Assembly (NCBI GenBank): GCA_026225435.1
Contig: JAMFST010000029.1
Span: 1-5,148, forward strand
Direction of reading: 5' to 3'
DNA from: Labilithrix luteola
GTDB taxonomy: Bacteria > Myxococcota_A > Polyangia > Polyangiales > Polyangiaceae
DNA: 5,148 nt
The position numbers were made by a program, and so were the translations under genes. Of this stretch, positions 4,989-5,148 are shown piece after piece (positions within the stretch are counted from its first letter, which is position 1; the number at the start of each line of letters is the position of its first letter). Below the pieces are notes generated by a model that made no database searches, was not told where the DNA came from, and saw only the letters and a list, made by a program, of their open reading frames with translations.

Positions 4989-5148
4989 TCACTCGGAGGA
5001 CCGACGGTGCTGCACGATCACATCGATCGGTGCCATCGAGACCGTGCCGCCCGGGAGGGTCGTACGGACGAAGTTGGCAGGTCGCACGTCGAAGAGCCAG
5101 ATCGGGCCACGTACCCACGTGGTGGCGTCGTACTGACCAAAGGACACG
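4989..5148 (-). CDS. C-terminal end of a hypothetical protein (truncated by window edge)
   Basis: On the minus strand, entering from the right edge, a frame gives 52 residues ending in a TGA at 4989-4991. The translation is well balanced (W-V-R-G-P-I-W-L-F-D-V-R-P, then L-P-G-G-T-V-S-M-A-P-I-D-V-I-V-Q-H), with strong G/C third positions and alternating hydrophobic residues, as in a beta-rich domain. The competing minus-strand frame over the same bases is Arg-rich and runs into the zinc-ribbon gene. The start and most of the gene are outside the window. Function cannot be assigned. Confidence 0.65.
   Translation of the reverse strand, partial: VSFGQYDATTWVRGPIWLFDVRPANFVRTTLPGGTVSMAPIDVIVQHRRSSE

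Noticed and set aside
5109..5121. CCACGT-type palindrome near the right edge
   Set aside because: Short, inside the likely coding end of the right-edge gene, and expected by chance in GC-rich DNA.

Overview
The window is GC-rich throughout, with strong G/C bias at third codon positions, compact gene spacing and 4-nt stop/start overlaps. A deltaproteobacterial (Myxococcota-like) chromosome fits best. That placement is inferred from overall style and the protein types; no taxonomic marker in the window proves it. I see no phage, IS, CRISPR, tRNA or rRNA features.

Layout, left to right. (1) Positions 1-150, minus strand: the first 50 codons of a protein with a clear twin-arginine (Tat) signal peptide, running off the left edge. 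(2) A divergent 75-bp gap, then 226-1464 (+): a 412-residue membrane protein whose soluble part resembles the GIDE/BAM domain. (3) About 1492-2020 (+): an unrecognised ORF whose reading-frame signal breaks near 2000-2020, so it is probably frameshifted or decayed. (4) 2177-2458 and 2455-2916 (+): a 94-aa small protein translationally coupled (GTGA overlap) to a ComEA-type helix-hairpin-helix DNA-binding protein. (5) A strong hairpin at 2924-2964 between convergent transcription units. (6) Minus-strand operon 4595-2974: murA (peptidoglycan precursor synthesis) followed by a 4-nt-overlapping 114-aa protein of unknown function. (7) A divergent 73-bp gap, then 4669-4983 (+): a 104-aa zinc-ribbon protein. 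(8) 4989-5148 (-): the C-terminal 52 residues of a protein entering from the right edge, ending 5 nt from the zinc-ribbon gene.

The certain assignments are MurA (all key residues visible) and the ComEA-like HhH protein. The less explained parts are the small protein coupled to comEA, the murA-linked 114-aa protein, the GIDE-like membrane protein and the frame break at about 2000-2020. Two plus-strand genes (226 and 4669) lack Shine-Dalgarno sequences and share the same TANNNT-6 nt-ATG geometry, which suggests leaderless transcripts. I did not find convincing evidence of a new defence or mobile system.
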